The notes under the pieces are model-generated. The model was not told where the DNA came from and ran no database searches. It saw only the letters and a list, made by a program, of their open reading frames with translations. Shown here in pieces: positions 15,554-28,260 of a DNA stretch of 64,000 bases. The position numbers and the translations under genes are program-made. This stretch comes from Synanceia verrucosa (Eukaryota; Chordata; Actinopteri; Perciformes; Synanceiidae): assembly GCA_029721515.1 (NCBI GenBank), contig CM056556.1, positions 12,110,098-12,174,097 on the forward strand, in the 5' to 3' direction. The first letter of the stretch is position 1. Every line of letters starts with the position of its first letter.

Positions 15554-16082
15554 TAGATGCCAGTAAAATCAAAGATGTGAAGTACACCTTTACAAACATT
15601 GCATTTTCAACAATTTGGATGTACACATAATAATCTTTATGGTATAAAACAAGTACAAACAGCTGAAACAATCACTTTTTGCAAAAGTTAACTTACAAAT
15701 AAAGCATACAGCGTGGGACTAACTCCCGAAATTATCCAGCAATACTAAATGGAAAAAAGCTCTTAATTACTTACCTAGAGAAATTCATAAGCAGCATATC
15801 TTTCAGGATAAATGCGGGCTACGACATGGTACAAAATGCACACTGTGCAAGTAAATACTTCTTTGAACCAAACTGAGGAGTGTCAGTATGGATAAAGATT
15901 TTCAATACCCAATGCATAGGATGAGAAGTTCAACAAATGCCTCACACTGCAACACAAAGCATGTGTGTCTGGCTATGACATTGATAAAGCATTTGGATAC
16001 AGCTTAGTAATTTGAAAAACCTACAGTACATTAGCCATGGGACATCACACAACAAGTTGCACACAAATGTGTTCAGGATAGT
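15554..16082. other. lrrc61 3' flank
   Basis: Downstream of the lrrc61 stop on the minus strand, so it probably holds that gene's 3' UTR. No clear minus-strand AATAAA and no separate gene were seen. Confidence 0.35.
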
Positions 16083-18497
16083 TCAGATAGCATACTGCTT
16101 TGGCTGCTTCTTCAGACTCATGGATCTTTCAGTTTGTGAAATAACGTGAGTGGCTCTGTTGTTGAGGAGTCTGCATTCATGGAGTACATCTGCAGAAAAG
16201 GAGATATAGGGCAGTGATTATACAGGATAACTGACTTAAATAATTCAACTGACTAGTTAATTTAGATCAAATGCAACCCTGTTCTTCAAATAAAAATATC
16301 TTACCGTTAAACTGTTTGTAGGCTTCTTCGATGATGGCATTGTTCGATCTTTTTATTTCCCAGTAATTATCCTCCACCCATGGTTTGCAATCAGGGTGTT
16401 CAACAAGCTGTCCATTCTTGTGTAAACCAGCTAGAGATATATAGAAATAAACACAGTTCAGTAATATTTCACTTGTACAAGCAAACTTTTGGTCAAGCAA
16501 AGACAGTGATGCCATGGAAAATTGTGAATGTAAGATGTAAGAGAACACACTAACAAATGTACCTTTGATGGTATCATCAATGTCTTTGCATAACTGGTAC
16601 AAGTCACTCCCCCGTCCGACCACTCTTTCTCCTACAATTTTAAAACAGAATAAAAAATGTAACCTAGTCTAAGAGTTAATGTTATGCAAAAGACTAAATG
16701 AAAAAAGATCTTACCATCCAGCACCTTGATGTTGGGGAACATCTCAAGAACTATGTTTCTATATGCTGCGTTCCTGCACACTGTTTGCAGAGAAAGTCAT
16801 TGTGAATCACTTGATTTTCCATTTGCTGGTTTGTTTTCAAATAATCACTAAAATTACCTGGATTAGTGTAATTGTAAGTGTTGTCTTTAAGCCGTATATT
16901 TTCTAGCTTTCTTAAAGACTGAAGGCACTGAAGGTTCTCAGTGCTGTTGAAACAAAGCGAGATACTCCACTCAGAATGTTGCTCTTAAAAATATTGTCAT
17001 TAATACAAATACATTGTATACTCATTAACATTTTAGTTAGAGACATATTCACACTGTTATTTGTCTAGACTAAGCATTTGGTCAATGTACAGTGGTATAG
17101 TGATACCTGGATATGATATTACCAGCCAAGTTTAAGTGCTGTAAACTATCACAATTGCGCAGGGGCTCTGAAAGTACAAATGCAATGCCATTAAATTAAA
17201 AAATGCTAATATTATTCATGATAGAGACTTTCTGATAAATGAACAAACAGCATGGAAATATATAAAAATAAAAACATAGTTTTGCCTGTGAAACCTTACC
17301 TAAATTGGAAATCCTGTTGGCAGACAGTCCGAGTACAGAAAGAAGCCGAAGAGATGCTAAAGGAGCTAAATTTGTGATATTATTTCCAGAGAGGTCCAGT
17401 TTCTCTAAATTCATGCACTCGCCAATGCATCCAAGATCACATATTCCTGTAGGGACATACAGTTAATAATTATCAACAATGATGCATTTCAAGCATTAAA
17501 CAGAAGGTATATGTTAAAAAAAACATTACCAAGACCCCTCAATTTGAGAAACAGTATTGACTCCAAATCAAATTCCCCTGTGCGTGACTTGAGCAGCACA
17601 GCAGTTATCCTCTCGCAGTCTGCATCTGGAAGAAATCACAGAAAGAAAGCTGCAGCACAACAGACCACATTCACTTTTCCATTCTCATAAATGCAACACA
17701 GTCACAGGCTCCTTAGTTGTGAGTCAGAGAGCAGCAAAAGCAGAATGCTGGGAGCATTGTGTGTGTCCCCTCTGTTTACGTGGAACAATCAAACAACCCA
17801 TGCAATCATTCTCTAAATAGAAAATACTACCAATATCATGAATGTCATATCTGGCAGCATGCTGAGCTTTCCTCCCTCAACAGGCAGATGTGCTGTCCTC
17901 TGTGTTCTCTGTGTTTTAACTCAACGGTTGCATGCATGAATAACAACTGGGGAAGTTATATTTGGTTTAATTTCCTCAGGGCAGAATCAGTCCCTAACTA
18001 CTACAGAACTACACATGACTACTCTTTCATGAGCCTGCATCACTGATCCCTGACAGCAAAGACAGGGCTTATCAGCTCCACAATAAATAATGATGCTGAC
18101 ATCTATTTTTCCATTTTATCCTTATTTACATTACATTTGATAACATAACATTACATTTGGCAACATAATAATAAATAAAAGCTGTTCAGCTTAGCTCGAC
18201 ACCAGTAAATACTGTTAGCATGGTTTTTAATAGCTACCTGTGTCTTAGACGAGGCAGTGGCTGCGTGTTTTCATGGGCATGATTCAGCCGGATGAAAGTG
18301 GGTGGGTTATTTAATAAAACTGTAATTGTTCACGTTTCCCTCTGATGATGACACACGTAAAATGTGTTGTGTAGCGAACGATGTTGTTAGCCGGAGCCGC
18401 AGCTAGCTAGCATAAGCCGCTAGTTGGCTAGCATAGCGACGTAGCAACAAGCTATCCACCACAACTTACCTTGGTCTTTATCTCGCTTTGAGTCCAT
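16083..18497 (-). CDS. lrrc61: leucine-rich repeat-containing protein 61
   Basis: Nine exons join in phase: 18497-18470, 17625-17530, 17446-17300, 17167-17107, 16943-16858, 16780-16715, 16631-16563, 16430-16305, 16189-16083. They give 261 residues, close to human LRRC61 (259). After the short N-terminus MDSKRDKDQ comes LLKSRTGEFDLESILFLKLRGLG, nearly the same as LRRC61. Leucine-rich repeats follow (LEKLDLSGNNITNLAPLASL, LSVLGLSANRISNLEPL, LQHLNLAGNIISS), then an LRR-cap-like segment (MFPNIKVLDGERVVGRGSDL) and a Trp-containing tail. There is no signal peptide or membrane segment, so it is probably intracellular. The family's function is poorly known. It sits inside a gene block that lacks it in mammals. 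Confidence 0.92.
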
Positions 18498-19657
18498 AGT
18501 GGGGAAACTTTGCCACTAAGAAAGCAACCTATCGCAGTAAAAAAAAGCGATGGTTTGAACCAATCCAGTGGAAAAAAAAGTGGTTGCTTTGGGGAGATAA
18601 AAAAAAAAAAACTGGCATGTGTCCCGGGGTGCAGTCAGGACATTCACTGTAACGTTACTGCTGTGCTGCAGCAGCAGGCAGGTGGATTAGACAGACTGCA
18701 GGCTGCAGTCCAGTTTCGCATAACAAACAGAGGCAATGCACTGTGTCTGTTAGAGGACAGGGACGTGGATGGGAAGGGACTGGTTGCTGTATATGTTAGA
18801 TGTTGTTTCTGCAACAGGTTCTGTGTAAATGAAAAGTTTTGTTCTCGTTAAAGGCAAAGACACCGACCATATTATTCATCAGTGAGGGTTTTGTAGTGGA
18901 TCTGTAACGATTTAGTAAGCCTACGATTAATTAAGTATACATAAAATAAATGAGCATGCAAAATCCAATCCATTCAGGAGTTAAATGACCCTCCTAAACG
19001 TACAATTTAACAGAAGTGACTTTGTTTTTTTTTTGTTTTGTTTTTTTTTTTAAAAAAAGGGAGAATACACTATTGAAAATTATTGAAATCTGTTACTTTA
19101 AGCTTCCACTGTTTCAGATTGATGTGACATGTTCAGGTACCATGCATTGCAGATTAAACATCTATTAATACATCATGATAATAATATCAATAGGCCTTAT
19201 TGTCTTCACCCAAAATAAAAGACGCAAAGAGCTAGGTTTTACATAAGGTTTTATAAACATCGAGCGGCCGGTTATAGAGCACAGTTATTTATTTATTTAT
19301 TTATTTACCTGAGGTCCTATTGGTTTGCATTGACTCCCATGGACACAGCCTGGTGCTTTAAGACAGGCAGTTTGTAGCTCTTGGACTCCGCGGACAACCT
19401 CCACAAATGGACACTGCAGCTTCCACTTTTCATGTTTTTCATGCATTTTCTTCTACGTTTTACAGTCATGGCGGACACCCCCTTCAAGGACAACAACATC
19501 ATCAACAACAACCTGTTTTAAGAGTTTGCAGCGTCGTCAGTCCATCTTGTGCGGAGACTTTGTCTTTGCCGCGGACCCCCTAAATGCCTTTCATTGAGAA
19601 AAGGCTTTGGACGTTCAGTGCTATCAATGTGTACAATCAACACATCACCTGATTACG
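18498..19657. other. lrrc61-cib2 divergent intergenic region
   Basis: It contains the promoters and 5' UTRs of two divergent genes. The lrrc61 side (18390-18440, inside its first intron) has repeated GCTAGC words. An ATTT tetranucleotide run lies at 19287-19309. The stretch 19500-19657 is moderately GC-rich and probably holds the cib2 5' UTR. No other gene is supported. Confidence 0.4.
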
Positions 19658-22600
19658 ATGGGTAACAAGCAAACAATATTTACCGACGAACAACTGGATG
19701 CATACCAGGTAAGTCTACCTGCAGGAGAATCATGTTAACGCATAAAATAAATATCTTGTATAAACCTCATAAGTTGTGTAAGTAGAGAATCATGCTTAAA
19801 TTACACTACATGGATTTTTATTACTGTTCCCTGTTATTATTATCAAGCATCGCCCTTTTTCCCCAAACCAATTTGTACTATTTTTTTTTTTTTGCACAGC
19901 AAATTTGCACTTTTTATTGTATATCTCTTTCTACAAGTCACATCCACACTACAAATATACATACAATGCAAATATATTTTATTATATTTTGTAAATATTT
20001 ATTTGTGTTATTTATTCTATTATTTCATTGCTTTTGTTTATTGTTTCTTTATTACTGTAGTTTATCTATGCTGCTGTGGTGGGTGAATAAAAAACTATTC
20101 TATTGTATTTTATTCTAAGCATCATTAGTTATCATTCTTCCTGATACTGACCACATCACTTGTGACAGTGGAAGTCCTCATTTCTTGAATTAAAAGCAAA
20201 ATAATATTGAACTTTTTGTGAGAAGTTGAGAATATCGATCAGTAATTCCATGTGATATTATATTCTCATCACTTAACGATAGGCAATAACCAATTTCCTG
20301 CTGAGTGAGGTCAGTTATGACTGTGCTGTTACAATATTTGACAAGTGAGAATAACAGAAGGTTTTGATTTCACTGAAAACTGGAGGACTTTATGCTTTAT
20401 CATCCTGCACTATCTGAGAAGATCTGGTCCTTTGTTACCAGTAACAATAATCCAGGTTTTCCTGGGTTGAAACACATCTTCTTGTGCACAGGTTTATCAT
20501 GTGATTAGGTGTGGATTTAATAATTGATGCCAAGCTGGGTTGACATGCTGTGAAACTCTACTCTATAGGAGACAGTTTGGTTCTCGGGAGCCTCTCTGGT
20601 TACTCCTGCTGCTTCTATCTGTTGCTTCCTGGTTGTTTTAGCTTATTTTCTATGATTAGACTTTACTTTTATTGAATAGTCTGACACCTGTTTGGACTTA
20701 AGTGGCTCAGCTGGCTGCTCTCTGCTTGTCACACAGCGGGTAACATGTAAAATATAGAGTGAAGTACCTCCTGTAGGGCTCTTGGATAACGTGTGTGCCA
20801 ACATGTGCATGTCAGACAACAGCAGCTTGTGTTCCCTTTGCCTCATCGTTTCTATTGCAAGTGGCAGATGACAACACTCACACAAATCATTTAAGAGACA
20901 CCAGACACCACGACTAGCATTCACAGGCAGAGCTGTTGTTCACTTCAGAGGGACCCTAATGTTATTTTGAGACTCACAGATATGTTTTATAAAGATGCAA
21001 ATATTGATCACTTCATACATAATTTGCCCTACAGTGTTTCTCATATTTGTGCTTTGGCATGCTGTTTTTCTCTCGTTACAGGATTGTACCTTTTTCACTC
21101 GCAAAGAAATTCTGCGGTAAGATTTTTTTCTGTATCCCTTGATTTTGCTGCATTGCTTACATATTTATTGTAGCTCACCTGCTCTAGACATAACATTATA
21201 CACATGATGATATTACCAAAATGTAGGATACTAAGATGTAACGCTGTATGTTACTTCAAAATGTCTCACACTCTTGGGAAACTTGGGAAGCTGTGATGTG
21301 TAGTATTTGGATTCTGTTCAAAAATGGGATGATTAAAAAGTCTGGTTGATGATTTACAACAGTGTCCCATGAAATGTGAATTATGGTAGTAAAACAGTAT
21401 TTTTATTCTGTTATTGAGTGCAAACTTGCCATTTAATGTGTGCTGTTGCTGGATGGAAGTAGAAGGAGGCACAATATAAAGCCAAATACAAACGTAATTA
21501 CATCTATGAATGACACAGTGTGTGCATTTATTGTTCAAGGAGATCATTTTTATATGTAAAAATCTTAAGGTGTTTGCCAAAGAAGATCTAAATGTTTCTG
21601 TCTGTAGAAGCATCACCATGTTATCTAAACCTTTGAAAGTCACAATGACCTTTTAACTGGTGTTGTTTTCAGTGTCACATTTCTACCTCTTTGAGCATGC
21701 ACAATCTCAACACTTACAATAAATGAAATAAATATCAATCTACTCTTAGTGATCGCATGACGGTATCATGACTCATCAAGCAGCATCATTTCCCTCTTCC
21801 TGTCTCTCACCTTCCTGATGACAGTCATAAATAAAATAAATCACTTGTTTTTTTAATGGGACTGACCAATGATGGTCGTGTTTCACTCTGTTTTATCAGT
21901 GGTTGAAGATGTTGGAAGATAAATCATTACTTAAAGAAACTGAAAGGTGATACTCAAGAATACTGCAGTGTAACATTAGAAAAGGAAGTTTTATGCAGGA
22001 ATTTTGGATCTGATTTGCTCATGCAGTAAAGACATCAAGACAATGCAGGCATTTGTGTCCTGTGGTGCATCTGTGACTGATCCTAATGACTTATTTGTAA
22101 TATTTCTCTCCTGTGCATGTACTTGCTTATGGTCAGTGATATTGGCTTGACTTTGATTCCAAGGCCGTCATTGGACTGGAAACAAAATTGATAATCAGCA
22201 GAGTGCGTAATTGGGTTCTACACTTTGTGACCTTCATAAAACACTTCTTGTTTCTGTCTCCAGCTGCAGTGGATAAAGCACAATATCAAAGACTCAGATC
22301 ATCACTGATGGTCATGAGGTCATAAGGATTTGATCTCTGCAGCCTTATGTCATATCTTACCATCAACATTAGATTATAGCTTTCACTGCTTTTGTAACTT
22401 TGGTAATTGTTTTGGAAATAAAACCTAGTGTTAAAAGGCTAAATATGCAGAAGATGTATAGTCCAAACTGTTTCCAGGGCCATGGTACAGCCGAACTGCA
22501 GGCTTACCGGTTCATTTTTTTTTTTTTTGCCAGTGAATTCATTCATCATTTTGACAGGTTTATCTTATTTAATTGTAGTGAGCATGTCCTCCAAGACCAG

Positions 22601-24831
22601 TGTCCCTGCTGATAATTGGCTCCGCTCTGGCAATGCACGTCCACCATGACAGGATTAGTGAAAGGACAGGGCGAAAGACAAATTGTAGATAAGCAGCCAC
22701 TTTCCCGTCATCAGTGTTTGGCATTCACACAGCCACTGCCATAATTTCTCAGTGATAAATGACATAAAATTCACAGTTTTCACATGGTGAGAAAAGAGGA
22801 GGACAGGAGAGAGAACTAGAAGCATATTATATTATCTTAATATACCAGCGGTGCTACAAATTTCTCTGAAATTTTTCCTTTTTTTATTTATCTTAATATT
22901 TTAGAGGTCTGCTTTAATTTTTTATTCTAGGTTACACGGCAGATATCATGAGTTGGCTCCACATCTTGTACCAATGGACTACACCAATGATCCTGACTGT
23001 AAACTGCCTTTAGCATTAATAGTCAACATGCCAGAGTTAAAGGTAAAAAATCCTTCTATAGTATGTCTTGTGTTTTAACTCTTCTCTTATGGCTATCCTT
23101 TGTTTTTTGTTTGCTTGTTTTGAATTGTGCTATGAGTACACAAAAGCAAACCCAGTACTCATGTAGGCAGACACCTAATCAATACACACTTTCTTCCAGA
23201 GGACAGAATTGATTTTCGACCTTCGTCATCACAGATCTGATTGCATGATACCACAATCTGTTAGCTCGTGGAAGTTAATGTGCCATGAAACGCTCTGCCT
23301 TTCTATCCTGACTGATGCATCCCCTCCTATTTTTAAGCACCTGCCATTTGTTCATCCAGGAATCTTAGACATGACAAGTTGCATAACATTTTCCTCTACT
23401 TTTCTGCAACACAGCAGACACAAGTACCATACAATGTTATGTTGAGTCCTTATCCACCACAGGTTTCAACACAGAGACTCATATTTGGCTCTTGTCTATA
23501 AAACTGTCACCTGATTGCAAAGGTCTGCAAGGATGGAGGAGAGGAAGATGGAGGCCATTCAAGACAGGATTGATGAGACCTATGCAGGCAATACGTGGCC
23601 AAGTGCTCTGCAGCTCCACAACCATAAATATGTTCACATCTTGCTGAGGTTTAATGAGCTGTGCTGAATTGACTGGACTGAATCAGGCTGCACTGACATG
23701 TATGTGGATATGCAGTTCGAAATGGTATTACTTTAGATGGCTGATTATATATATGGCTGTGTTTGCTGAGATTGTACTGAGCTCAGACATGTCCTGTGGA
23801 TAACAGCTAAGTATGTATATTGCATAGAAATGCAGAGTTGTATGATTTTTATTGCAAGTTGTGTCAGTCAGTCAATCACCAGGGATACAACATATTTAGC
23901 AGCGACATATGGTTTAGTGATGGAGAAGAAAATATTGGCTTCGGTATATCAGCAAAGAGATGGAGTCAACCATGCAGTGAAACTACTTGTAAAGACACAA
24001 AACCCTTCGTTCATTTGGGGAATTTTTAAGATATTTGTTTTTCTTATCCAAAACATGCAGAATTCACAGTGTATTGCAATGAATGTGTACCAACATATAC
24101 ACTGATTATGTACTGTAAATGTCAACCCCTTCATCTGTAGGAAAACCCATTCCGCAACAGGATAGTAGAGTCCTTCTCAGAGGACGGGATGGGCAATCTC
24201 AGCTTCAATGAATTTGTGGACATGTTCTCAGTCCTCAGTGAAATGGCTCCCAGAGAACTGAAGGCCATATATGCCTTTAAAATATATGGTAATAATGAAT
24301 TTCTAAAGCATTCCTTTGTCATTTTTCAAATTTCCCAGAATTTGATTAGATGTTTTATTTTTTTGTTATAAATCTCTGTTGCCCACAGATTTCAATGTGG
24401 ACAATTACTTGTGCAAAGAGGACCTGGAAAAGACTCTGAATAAGCTGACAAAGGAGGAGTTGACCCCTGAGGAGGTGCAGCTGGTGTGTGAGAAAGCCAT
24501 CGAGGAGGCGGATCTCGACGGAGACAACAAACTCTCCTTTGCTGATTTTGAAAATATGATTACCAGGGCTCCTGACTTTTTAAGGTGACTAAATGATGCG
24601 TTCATCAACACATTGTACATAAAGTACCTCACTCTATGACTTTTTGCATTCATTTATATGCAAATAGCCCCACCACTGTTTGCCCCCACTGAAACACATA
24701 TATTCCTGATTACTCTGTGATCACACATGCACTACGTTAGTATGTCTACATGTACAATGTTTAATGCTACTAATGCTAATCCCTCATATTATCTCTTTTG
24801 TCACTCCAGTACCTTCCATATACGAATATGA
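19658..24831 (+). CDS. cib2: calcium and integrin-binding family member 2
   Basis: Six exons join in phase: 19658-19708, 21082-21116, 22931-23042, 24141-24288, 24389-24584, 24810-24831. They give 187 residues, the length of CIB2. It is a small EF-hand protein; CIB2 partners integrin tails and the hair-cell mechanotransduction channel complex. MGNKQTIF at the N-terminus is a candidate N-myristoylation site (Gly2). Two ion-binding loops are visible: DFNVDNYLCKED and DLDGDNKLSFAD. Both end in Asp at position 12, which favours Mg over Ca, and the second has Asn rather than Gly at position 6. The tail STFHIRI is shared by CIB2 and CIB3. Some residues (CTFFTRKEI, SEMAPRELKA) recall CIB3, but KEDLE and IEEADLDGD plus the neighbours idh3a and sh2d7 favour cib2. 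Confidence 0.9.
19880..20115 (+). repeat. LINE 3' UTR remnant in cib2 intron 1
   Basis: AT-rich sequence ending TATGCTGCTGTGGTGGGTGA followed by AATAAAAAACTATTCTATTG. It shares its end with the LINE tail at 13410-13480. No coding part is left. Confidence 0.5.
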
Positions 24832-25526
24832 GAGTGCAAAGAGGAACGTTTCCAGGGTCAATAATGCAGTGAACCTCTACCAGCACAGTGTCCTGGCCAC
24901 AGCACAGTGTCTGTCTCCCACTCCTGCCATCAAAACCTAGACCCATCCAGACTAAATGACGTCTGCGTAGTGAGAAAGCAAAATACTGCAAATGAAAAAT
25001 GTATTTTCCTTTCACCGTCTATGAAAGGGCTCGACCTGGAATGGTCTCTTATTGGTAGAAAAGGCTACTTCGTTGAAAGGTTGAAAAATGTTCAGGAAAA
25101 GAAGTCTGAAACGAGACTCTGAACTGATGTGAAATACTCATCATCTACCTATCCTGCACATGAGATACCCCAGTGAAGTCTTCCTGCAATGACATATAGA
25201 TATTTACTATTTATAACACAGGACAAAGCTTGAAGTGAATGAAAGCACAGCATTGGGATTAAGGGCATACAGCTATTAAATATGAGCTATGCAATATTTG
25301 TACATGCAGTGTATAGCTTTTAATCATTTTTGGGTTGTGATATTTGCTTATGGAATGGATGATGACAATCATATCTTACTGATCTCATATTGTTACATTA
25401 AGGGCTCTGTTGTGTGAACAAATGTTGGTAGCTTTCCTCTGCCTCAGCCATTATCATGAGAATAAATACAGCCATCTTTTGGATACACAGTATTTTATGT
25501 GACTTCAGGTACTTTGTCTTACTTTG

Positions 25527-25532
25527 AATAAA
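25527..25532 (+). terminator. cib2: cib2 polyadenylation signal
   Basis: AATAAA followed by a T- and GT-rich stretch (TGTTTTTTGTGTGTGT), about 0.7 kb after the cib2 stop. This is a good match to a cleavage/polyadenylation site. Confidence 0.6.
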
Positions 25533-25599
25533 TGTTTTTTGTGTGTGTAAATATTTGTGATGTTATTTCAAGCATGACATGATTCTTAAAATACACAAG

Positions 25600-26142
25600 T
25601 TGGATTTGTTGTCGGCCAAAAACAAATCATGTCAAGTAAAAGAAAGGCTCTACTGTTACATTGCGTCCATATAACCAGTTCACCACCTGCTGGGTGATGA
25701 TCAAAGAGCGTGCAGAGTAAAGCTCAGGAAATGACTACGCCTCTGTGTTTCTCATCATATGAGCTGTAATAACTTACGCAAGATATGGTCATTAGAAGTT
25801 AGCTGCCTCAGCATTCACTAGCATGATTACATCCTGCACACACAGTTAATCTCAAATGAAGTGGCCTTGGTCGTGTTGGCTGATTAATGCTGGTGTCTGG
25901 GAGCACAGTGCTGGTTATACTTTGTTGCTTTTGTGCAGCATGTTTTCAGCTGAGGTTGTACTAGTGAGTCATATTGTGCAAGTGGATGCAGAACATTTGC
26001 TCCAAGTCACATCCGGGTCATCTTAACATCTCTGCTGCAAAGTACAACGGCTGCAAAATGGTGACCTGATTAATTGACGCTGAGACTGGAGTCTGACAAA
26101 AACATAGCTACAATATAGAAACTGGGATGCTGGCTGTAGGCA

Positions 26143-26144
<2 letters not shown>
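25600..26144. other. intergenic, no gene recognised
   Basis: No supported exon, RNA gene or repeat between the cib2 3' end and the TA microsatellite. Confidence 0.35.
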
Positions 26145-26228
<84 letters not shown>

Positions 26229-26229
26229 C
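26145..26229. repeat. (TA)n microsatellite
   Basis: About 80 bp of nearly pure alternating AT. It ends directly at the left edge of a Tc1 fragment. Reading frames through it (Ile-Tyr repeats) are not genes. Confidence 0.95.
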
Positions 26230-26572
26230 TCCATCTCCACCCTTTGCACCTATGAACTTGACTGGCCTGCACAGAGTCCTGACCTCAACCTGATAGAACA
26301 CCTTTAGGATGAATTAGAGCAGAGACTGAGAGCCAGGCCTTCTCGTCCAACATCAATGTGTGACCTCACAAATACGCTTCTGGAAGAATGGTCAAATATT
26401 CCCATAAACACACTCCTAAACCTTGTGGACAGCCTTCCCAGAAGAGTTGAAGCTGTTATAGCTGTAAAGGGTGGACCGACGTATTATTGAACCCTATGGA
26501 TTGAGAATGGGATGTCACTTAAGTTCATATGCAAGTCAAGGCAGGTGAGCGAATACTTTTGGCAATATAGTG
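26230..26572 (+). mobile_element. Tc1-type transposon, 3' half only
   Basis: It translates as ELDWPAQSPDLNLIEHL with one stop, then LVDSLPRRVEAVIAVKGGPT, the transposase C-terminus with the last acidic catalytic region. It ends GCGAATACTTTTGGCAATAT then AGTG followed by TA. This is the inverted complement of the terminal repeat that starts the 12224 copy, so both belong to one family. The 5' part is missing and a TA repeat takes its place. Confidence 0.85.
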
Positions 26573-26595
26573 TATATATATGTATTATATAAATG

Positions 26596-26671
<76 letters not shown>

Positions 26672-26735
26672 TATATATACATGTATATGTATAAATGTTT
26701 ATATAAATGTGTATATATATACATATATGTATGTG

Positions 26736-26771
<36 letters not shown>

Positions 26772-26812
26772 TAAATGTATGTGTGTGTGTGTGTGTGTTT
26801 GTGTGTTGTGCG
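26573..26812. repeat. compound (TA)n/(CA)n/(TG)n microsatellite
   Basis: Long alternating TA tracts (26600-26662), then ATGT-rich sequence, a CA run (about 26745-26772) and a TG run (about 26779-26798). The TA tract starts at the Tc1 target-site TA. Open frames here are repeat artefacts. Confidence 0.95.
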
Positions 26813-27934
26813 CAGTAGTGTTTCCTGTCCTAACCTACTGATAAGTTCTAATTAAGTTTTACTGTGCTACTGAAACCATGACGGTTAGCTGTTGTTGGTG
26901 AAATAGAGCCATGTTGGTGGATGGTGTGTCTGTATGAAAAATTGGAAAAAGTTGATCATGAGTGTCTTAATTCGCCTGAAAGAGAAGGATGTTGAGGTCA
27001 GTTAAACAGTGTGCAGTCATCAGAGCAGACAGTTAATTCTTCTATTATCTCCTGCCTCCTTTTATGAGGGCAGCATCAAATATTCAGGGCAATACAGTGC
27101 TGATTGTGTGGATTTATTAATTACTGGTCTCACAAAGAACATCTGTTTAATTATGATTCCAGCAGAGAAGCTTCTGGTGCAATGTGATACTGGGGCTGTA
27201 AAGCAACCGTTACTGTAAGCGTCTGTTTCTGTGGTTGAGAGGGGCCAAACTGAGCGTGAGACTCACGCTGACTTCACACCATGAAACTTTGTCTGTTTTA
27301 AATTGATGGGATTTAAAATGCCTTATGCTTTCACAGGGTAACCGCAGCAGAGCTGTGACAAACTGCTCAGGGGCACATAAAGATTTTCTGTTCATCCAAA
27401 TTTCCTACATTTCTGTTTTTCTCTTAAAATTGACAAACATTTTTAAAAAACTTACCCTGTTTAGCATGTTTAATTATTTTATGATACACTACAATATGGA
27501 GTTGCAAGCACCGACAATGGCATCTCTTATTTTCATAGAGGGTAAATGAGCAGCAGAAAGGATAATAAATGACATTTCAACATGTTTAACACACATCCTT
27601 ACTTCTGTGTTGTGATGTTTGAAATCTGGATGCAAATTGAGTGTTCTGTGAATGAAGTGCAGCACTGATGGTTGCAGCCCATAGTCAAAATATTTGTAAA
27701 AGCCAGTAACACAGCACATAATTTTTCTCTGACGAATTTTTGAAATAAATATTTTACAAACTTTTTTAATCTGTTATTTATTAAATGCATTATATTCTTT
27801 CAATAAATACGCTGAAAAGCAAAAATAGAGACAATTTCATTTGAATAGGTATGAACATGTAAGACCATGTTGAAAATATTAAATAAGCATTCTCAGAGCA
27901 GCACTGTAGTGTCAGAGTAAATTAAGTGACTATT
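26813..27934. other. intergenic, no gene recognised
   Basis: AT-rich DNA downstream of both cib2 and sh2d7. No supported exon or RNA gene; part may be sh2d7 3' UTR. Confidence 0.35.
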
Positions 27935-27943
27935 TCCATCAGT

Positions 27944-28229
27944 GGGTAGCACAGTGGTGTAGTGGTTAGCACTGTTGCCTCACAGCAAGAAGGTACTGGG
28001 TTCAATTCCCAGCTTGGGGGCCTTTCTGTGTGGAGTTTGCATGTTCTCCCCGTGTCTGCGTGGGTTCTCTGCGGGTACTTCGACTTCGGCTTCCTTGAAA
28101 TTGTCCATAGGTGTGACTGTGAGGTGAGTGGTTGTTTCACCCTAAGACAGCTGGGATAGGCTCCAGCCCCCGCCCCCCCGCAACCCTAAGCAAAGGATAA
28201 GCAGTAGTTAATGGATGAATGAATGGATA
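27944..28229 (+). mobile_element. tRNA-derived SINE
   Basis: The head reads GTGGTGTAGTGGTTAGCACT and continues to a B box GGTTCAATTCC, the internal RNA polymerase III promoter of tRNA-type SINEs. The body contains the common fish SINE stretch GGAGTTTGCATGTTCTCCCC, and the tail is a GAATGAATG-type repeat. Perfect 9-bp target duplications (TCCATCAGT) lie at 27935-27943 and 28230-28238. It has no tRNA acceptor stem or full cloverleaf, so it is not a tRNA gene. Confidence 0.9.
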
Positions 28230-28260
28230 TCCATCAGTAGCTGGCAAGGTATCCTCTTCA

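Noticed and set aside
21266..21643. 125-codon minus-strand frame in cib2 intron 2
   Set aside because: AT-rich, no recognisable motif or splice context; probably chance.
19658..24831. Naming the EF-hand gene cib3
   Set aside because: Some residues fit CIB3, but other stretches and the neighbours idh3a, sh2d7 and tbc1d2b fit cib2.
26023..26818. Several 64-94 codon frames rich in Ile-Tyr or Cys-Val on both strands
   Set aside because: They are translations of TA, CA and TG microsatellites.
27944..28229. Possible tRNA gene
   Set aside because: A and B boxes are present but there is no complete cloverleaf, and the target duplications and tail show a SINE.
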